Origin: JBEKUY01 sp049514555
Lineage (GTDB): Bacteria; Acidobacteriota; Terriglobia; Acidiferrales; UBA7541
Assembly: GCA_049514555.1 (NCBI GenBank)
Contig: JBEKUY010000012.1
Coordinates: 30,813 to 94,812, forward strand
Direction of reading: 5' to 3'
Length of the DNA stretch: 64,000 nt
Made by a program: the position numbers and the translations under genes. The notes under the pieces are model-generated. The model searched no databases. It was not told the DNA's origin and saw nothing but the letters and a program-made list of their open reading frames with translations. Shown here piece after piece: positions 60,494-64,000 of the stretch. The stretch's first letter is position 1. Every line of letters begins with the position of its first letter.

Positions 60494-61693
60494 GTGAGTT
60501 TTACCTCTCATCTCGGCGCAGCGACCTCGGCGCGCGCTCTATGCTGGCAGAGGAGAATGCTCTCTCTCGGCGCCTTGGTGCTTGCCTTGGCAGGAACTGC
60601 TGTGGCGCAGGGACAACCGGCTCCCCAGCCGGCGAGAGAAGCGTCCGCACAAGAAAAGCCTACGCGGCCGGCATCCGCTCCCATCCACATCGCCTGGGTG
60701 GGTGACATCGTCCTGGAAGTTCCCTGGCGCCCATCGGCGGTTTCTCCGCGAGCGCTTTTTGACGGCGTACGGGAACGCCTGCTGAGTTCCGATCTGGTGA
60801 TCGGCAATCTAGAGTCCCCGCTTACCGATTGGACGGAGCAGACTCCTTACAAAAACAAGGCCGACGTAGAGGCCGGTCGCGACGTCATCTTCCGGGTGGC
60901 TTCGCCCGAGGCCGCCCGGGCGCTTTTCGATGGTGGAATCCGGGTCGTTAGCCTGGCCAACAATCACACTGCGGATTACGCTGAGCCCGGCCTTCTAGAC
61001 ACGATTCAGCGTTTGCGAAATGCAGGGGTACTCTACGCGGGCGCCGGGGAGAACCTCGCCGCGGCTGAGGCGCCGCGCGTCGCCGAGATCAAAGGGTGGC
61101 GGATCGGGATTATCTGCTTCAGCGATGTGGTGCCGAAATACTCCTGGGCCGAGGTGAACCGTCCGGGCATCGCCACGGCCAAAGAGTCGGAGCGCCTTGT
61201 CCAAGCAGTGGCCCGCGCCCGCCCGACGGTAGACCTTCTCATCGTCGTGCTCCACTGGGGCGTGCAGTTCGATCGCACTCCTTCCCCACGGCAGGAGTTT
61301 CTGGCCCAGGGAGCGCAGCGCGCCGGGGCAGACTTGGTCCTGGGCGCGCATCCTCACGTGTTGCAGGGCGTAGGGTGCCTCGGCCGAGTGCCGATTGTTT
61401 ATTCAGCGGGGAATTTCGTCTTTCCTACCATGAGTCTGCCCACCCGGCGGACGGCAATCTTCGAATTTGAGTTCTCCGGCAAAGGCAAGCTTGCGGTGCG
61501 CGTGGTTCCCGTCATCATTGACGACCGCGGAGCGCCTCAGCTCGCCGATGATGAACCCCGGAATGAGATCCTCACTGAAATGGGCCAGCTTTCCTTGCCT
61601 TTGGGGTTGCAGCTCGAGGGGGATTCGGGAAGCTGCGGCGAAGCGCCGGGGTCAGCGCCGGTTTCGAGTGGCGGCAATCTCGAGCTTCACTGA
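60494..61693 (+). CDS. CapA-family protein (metallophosphatase-like)
   Basis: 399 residues, GTG start 18 bases after the M23 stop. Signal peptide (about 20-38, LGALVLALAGTAVAQ). CapA fold motifs: IAWVGDIVLE (metal-binding Asp), VIGNLESPLTD, VVSLANNHTADY (Asn-His), VVLHWGVQFDRTPS and LVLGAHPHVLQGV, IVYSAGNFVF. The family is related to calcineurin-like phosphatases and is linked to capsule (poly-gamma-glutamate) synthesis in Bacillus. Capsule genes pgsB/C are absent here, so an envelope polymer function is only suggested. Confidence 0.9.
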   Translation: MSFTSHLGAATSARALCWQRRMLSLGALVLALAGTAVAQGQPAPQPAREASAQEKPTRPASAPIHIAWVGDIVLEVPWRPSAVSPRALFDGVRERLLSSDLVIGNLESPLTDWTEQTPYKNKADVEAGRDVIFRVASPEAARALFDGGIRVVSLANNHTADYAEPGLLDTIQRLRNAGVLYAGAGENLAAAEAPRVAEIKGWRIGIICFSDVVPKYSWAEVNRPGIATAKESERLVQAVARARPTVDLLIVVLHWGVQFDRTPSPRQEFLAQGAQRAGADLVLGAHPHVLQGVGCLGRVPIVYSAGNFVFPTMSLPTRRTAIFEFEFSGKGKLAVRVVPVIIDDRGAPQLADDEPRNEILTEMGQLSLPLGLQLEGDSGSCGEAPGSAPVSSGGNLELH

Positions 61694-61714
61694 TTCGGGG
61701 CGTCGCGCCCAAGA

Positions 61715-62743
61715 TCAGTTCGGCGCGGAGCGGCTGAGCTGGCGCGCCGCTTCCAGGGCTCGCGAGGTCACTGGAAACACGATGCGCACCGCTTTCGTTT
61801 CTCCGCGGTCAATCCGTGAAACCTCCACACTCTTCAGCATCTCATCCAGGGCCGCGAGCGTATCGGCGTCCAGTTGCCGCCGCGTTTTTGGATTAGCCAG
61901 CATCATCCCTGCGAGCGTCGCCAGTGCGCTCACTTCGTCGGAGAGTTTTCGCGCGCTGTCCTCGTTCGCGCATTCCGCCTCGGCGACAACGAGCAATGAG
62001 TCCCCTTGGGGACGTAAAGCAACCGTTCCCCAGCGCAGGCTTTCGGAGAGCGCCGCGAGTTGCTCGAAACGTAGTCCGCCGGCCGGCTGTCCGGCGAGCG
62101 CCGCGCCATCGGGCACGCCGAGCTGGCTCACCGCGAACACTGGCGACCCGGCGAGCCGCCGGAATCGTTCTCGCCACGGCGCGTTTGCGGGATTGTCCCT
62201 CGGCGGGATGAGATAGGCTGCGAAGGCGCTCAGATCTTGCCCGTCGGTCAGCGCAATCCTGTTGGGGCTCAAGAATGCAATCGTCACCCATTTCGCGCTG
62301 CCGTCGATCGAAGTGCGAAACGTCTCCCGGCCGCCGACCATTTCGCGTTTTCCGGACTTCACGGCATAGGCTACGATCTTGTCTTGGTCGAAGTGCCCGT
62401 CAGCCACGGCAAGCACAACCCGGTCGCGGCCTTGACCCATCACGGCGAGTGCGACGCGATTCAAGTCGCGCGCGTAGTCGAATCCTGTCTCCCTTACAAA
62501 CTCGGCGTAATCACGATCCGTCCCCGGCGACGGCGCCAGTGCCAACAGTTCGGCGAGGAAACGCGAATCCCGCAACGCCCCCAGGTCTGCGTACGCTACG
62601 GTGTTTGCCTCGGGCGGCATGAAGCTGAGCAATTCAGGCCGGGCTCCCTGGTAACGGCCTCTCCAGGAGAAGTAGCCGAGAGCAACGGCCGCCAGGAGCA
62701 ATCCGGCACCGAAACCGATCGACCATTTTGTCCGCCGTCCCAT
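61715..62743 (-). CDS. Membrane-anchored protein of unknown function
   Basis: 342 residues. One N-terminal membrane helix (about 7-26, IGFGAGLLLAAVALGYFSW), then a roughly 315-residue periplasmic part: ELLSFMPPEANTVAYADLGALRDSRFL is split here only in reading; it continues with alternating strands and helices. This pattern, a soluble domain starting with a 'probability-of-P-x-A-N' turn, is frequent in acidobacterial hypothetical proteins, but no function is known to me. It is convergent with the CapA gene and divergent from the tRNA cluster. Confidence 0.75.
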   Translation of the reverse strand: MGRRTKWSIGFGAGLLLAAVALGYFSWRGRYQGARPELLSFMPPEANTVAYADLGALRDSRFLAELLALAPSPGTDRDYAEFVRETGFDYARDLNRVALAVMGQGRDRVVLAVADGHFDQDKIVAYAVKSGKREMVGGRETFRTSIDGSAKWVTIAFLSPNRIALTDGQDLSAFAAYLIPPRDNPANAPWRERFRRLAGSPVFAVSQLGVPDGAALAGQPAGGLRFEQLAALSESLRWGTVALRPQGDSLLVVAEAECANEDSARKLSDEVSALATLAGMMLANPKTRRQLDADTLAALDEMLKSVEVSRIDRGETKAVRIVFPVTSRALEAARQLSRSAPN

Positions 62744-62893
62744 GAAATCCTCGCCCAGCCTAAATCAGGCCGCCTTCGGAGCCATTCTGACACCCTGCAA
62801 GCGTCCTTGCCTAAGCCTTCTTCTGCACGTTCACAGATCCCGCGCGACTGCAGCTACCGGGCTGCGTGGCTGTGATAAGATATCGAGGTAGTC

Positions 62894-62911
62894 CGAGGCG
62901 GAGCCGCCTCG
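62894..62911. repeat. Near-perfect palindrome upstream of the tRNA cluster
   Basis: CGAGGCGG-AG-CCGCCTCG, 8-base arms, in the space between the divergent gene and the tRNAs. Could form a hairpin in either direction. Confidence 0.5.
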
Positions 62912-62973
62912 TTCCCCGGGCCCGGATTTTCCACAGGACTGGCCCTTGATTTGCTGAGTGCCTTTTTACCATG

Positions 62974-63003
62974 TTGCAAGAGTCATGCCGTTTCTGGTAT
63001 TCT
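62974..63003 (+). promoter_or_regulatory. Possible promoter of the tRNA-tuf operon
   Basis: TTGCAA (62974-62979), 18-base spacer, TATTCT (62998-63003), about 17 bases before the first tRNA. Confidence 0.5.
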
Positions 63004-63020
63004 CTATAGGTTTGAGCGGC

Positions 63021-63093
63021 GCTGGCGTAGCTCAGCTGGTAGAGCATCTGATTTGTAATCAGAGGGTCGGGGGTTCAATTCCCTCCGCCAGCT
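63021..63093 (+). tRNA. tRNA-Thr (TGT)
   Basis: 73 bases, full cloverleaf: acceptor GCTGGCG/CGCCAGC, anticodon loop TTTGTAA with TGT, T-loop GTTCAATTC. CCA is not encoded. Confidence 0.97.
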
Positions 63094-63399
63094 CTGCCAG
63101 TAAATTGTGCGGGAACGAGGCGGAGCAAATCCTCGAACGAAAACCAAACGGGCTGGTGTCTTTTGACGCAAGCCCGGCTCGTATTCTGGTGTGCCCTGCG
63201 CGATGGAGCATAGGAAGTTTTTTGAAAGCGTCAATTGACCTCGGGCGTTTTGGGCGAAGGTCCGGTTTTGCATTGGGGATAAGCGGCCGTTTTGTGGGAC
63301 ATCGAGGCAATGCCCCGGTCGGTGTTTCAGGGGACGTCGATATTGCGTCCTGGAGGTTTTTTTCGGGACGTGAGTTTTGCGTCCCGATGGTTTGTATCG
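63094..63399. other. 306-base spacer between tRNA-Thr and tRNA-Tyr
   Basis: No gene. It holds a 7-bp hairpin CGGGACG/CGTCCCG (63364-63386) just after a T-run, immediately before tRNA-Tyr. Confidence 0.6.
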
Positions 63400-63485
63400 G
63401 GACGGGTGGGTGAGTGGTTAAAACCAGCAGACTGTAAATCTGCCGCTCCTTGCGGGCTACGGAGGTTCGAATCCTCCCCCGTCCA
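63400..63485 (+). tRNA. tRNA-Tyr (GTA)
   Basis: 86 bases with the long variable arm expected for Tyr. Acceptor GGACGGG/CCCGTCC, anticodon loop CTGTAAA with GTA; CCA is encoded (63486-63488). Confidence 0.96.
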
Positions 63486-63625
63486 CCACGTGCTTGCTGA
63501 GGGGAATGGGCTCCCAGGGCAATCGGGCTGAACGTTTTGAGTAGGCCACTTGAACTGCTGCGCAGGATGCGCTGCCGGCAGTTCGAGATTGCAGGAAAGG
63601 GAACAAGATCGGGGCAGGGATTCGA

Positions 63626-63698
<73 letters not shown>

Positions 63699-63750
63699 CC
63701 AGGTTCTCCTGAGTCCCGCGCTGCGGGATGAAGGGGTTTGTGCAGGGCGA

Positions 63751-63822
63751 GCGGGGGTAACTCAATGGTAGAGTCTCGCTCTTCCAAGGCGATGGTTGCG
63801 GGTTCAAATCCCGTCCCCCGCT
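63751..63822 (+). tRNA. tRNA-Gly (TCC)
   Basis: 72 bases. Acceptor GCGGGGG/CCCCCGC, anticodon loop CTTCCAA with TCC; CCA encoded (63823-63825). Confidence 0.96.
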
Positions 63823-63876
63823 CCAAACATACGAAGGCCGGGGGCAGATCGACGATACCCAATTGAGGGTGAAGCG

Positions 63877-64000
63877 ATGGCGAAGGAAAAATTTGAGCGG
63901 AGCAAGCCGCACGTCAACATCGGAACGATCGGGCACATCGATCACGGCAAGACGACGCTGACGGCGGCGATCACGAAGATTTTGGCGAAGACGAACCCGA
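63877..64000 (+). CDS. tuf: Translation elongation factor Tu (partial, cut by window end)
   Basis: First 41 codons only. MAKEKFERSKPHVNIGTIG is followed by HIDHGKTTLTAAIT, the G1 GTP-binding loop of EF-Tu (most have HVDHGKT; Ile for Val is conservative). It follows tRNA-Gly by 51 bases after its CCA end, the same order of tRNAs before tufB as in E. coli. Delivers aminoacyl-tRNA to the ribosome. Confidence 0.97.
   Translation, partial: MAKEKFERSKPHVNIGTIGHIDHGKTTLTAAITKILAKTNP

Noticed and set aside
61698..61710. Intrinsic terminator GGGCG-TCG-CGCCC between convergent genes
   Set aside because: Stem of only five pairs and no T-run on either strand.

Overview
The window looks like a chromosomal segment of an Acidobacteriota bacterium, probably Terriglobia-like. 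The main reasons are the combination of gene families: a GWxTD-domain protein in an operon with a carboxypeptidase-regulatory/beta-barrel outer-membrane protein, M13 and M28 secreted peptidases, FecR/DUF6600-type proteins, a DnaC-like ATPase, and an HspR-type dnaK operon. REP-like palindromes built around AGGTCT...AGACCT also fit. The assignment is by family content and style, not by a marker-gene tree. The DNA is mostly GC-rich and gene-dense, and bacterial housekeeping genes dominate.

Layout. 1-7.1 kb (minus strand): an overlapping response regulator/PDZ-histidine kinase pair, an outer-membrane barrel and a GWxTD protein in one operon, and a small unknown gene. 7.3-9.4 kb: M13 metallopeptidase. 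9.4-15.4 kb: an accessory island. It holds 1.5 kb of nested tandem and palindromic repeats, one 1276-residue gene fusing a restriction-endonuclease-like domain, TPR repeats, a GreA/B-C-like domain and a PIN-like nuclease, and then an orphan promoter, a hairpin and three 40-bp-spaced direct repeats. 15.4-28.2 kb: FecR protein, MEMO/AmrB operon, methylmalonyl-CoA mutase large subunit, Maf, CWC protein, a duplicated CPBP protease, recG-rsmD. 28.3-33.7 kb: AsmA, a small low-GC module (HARE-HTH-like gene divergent from a GIY-YIG nuclease), a membrane protein, M28 peptidase. 33.8-43.9 kb: TonB, aminotransferase, HAD phosphatase, divergent PilZ genes, alpha/beta hydrolase, aldo-keto reductase coupled to a half-size UvrC-like protein, acyl-CoA dehydrogenase, HIT protein. 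43.9-50.2 kb: HU, ribosomal protein S1, DnaC-like ATPase, GH9 glycosidase. 50.3-54.5 kb: dnaK-X-dnaJ-hspR, with a near-consensus sigma-70 promoter overlapped by a HAIR-like operator. 54.7-62.7 kb: DsbA-like/MauE pair, PBP1A, ThiL, M23 peptidase, CapA, and an unknown protein. 63.0-64 kb: tRNA-Thr, Tyr, Thr, Gly and the start of tuf, the classic tRNA-tufB arrangement.

How parts fit together. The heat-shock operon appears autoregulated by its last gene, HspR. PBP1A, M23 peptidase and probably CapA point to envelope work; DsbA-like plus MauE suggest periplasmic disulfide chemistry. The most unusual item is the REase-TPR-GreAB-C-PIN protein, a candidate self-contained conflict/defence effector lying between repeat-rich non-coding flanks. 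The HARE-HTH/GIY-YIG module, with its nested palindromic operator, is a second, smaller candidate.
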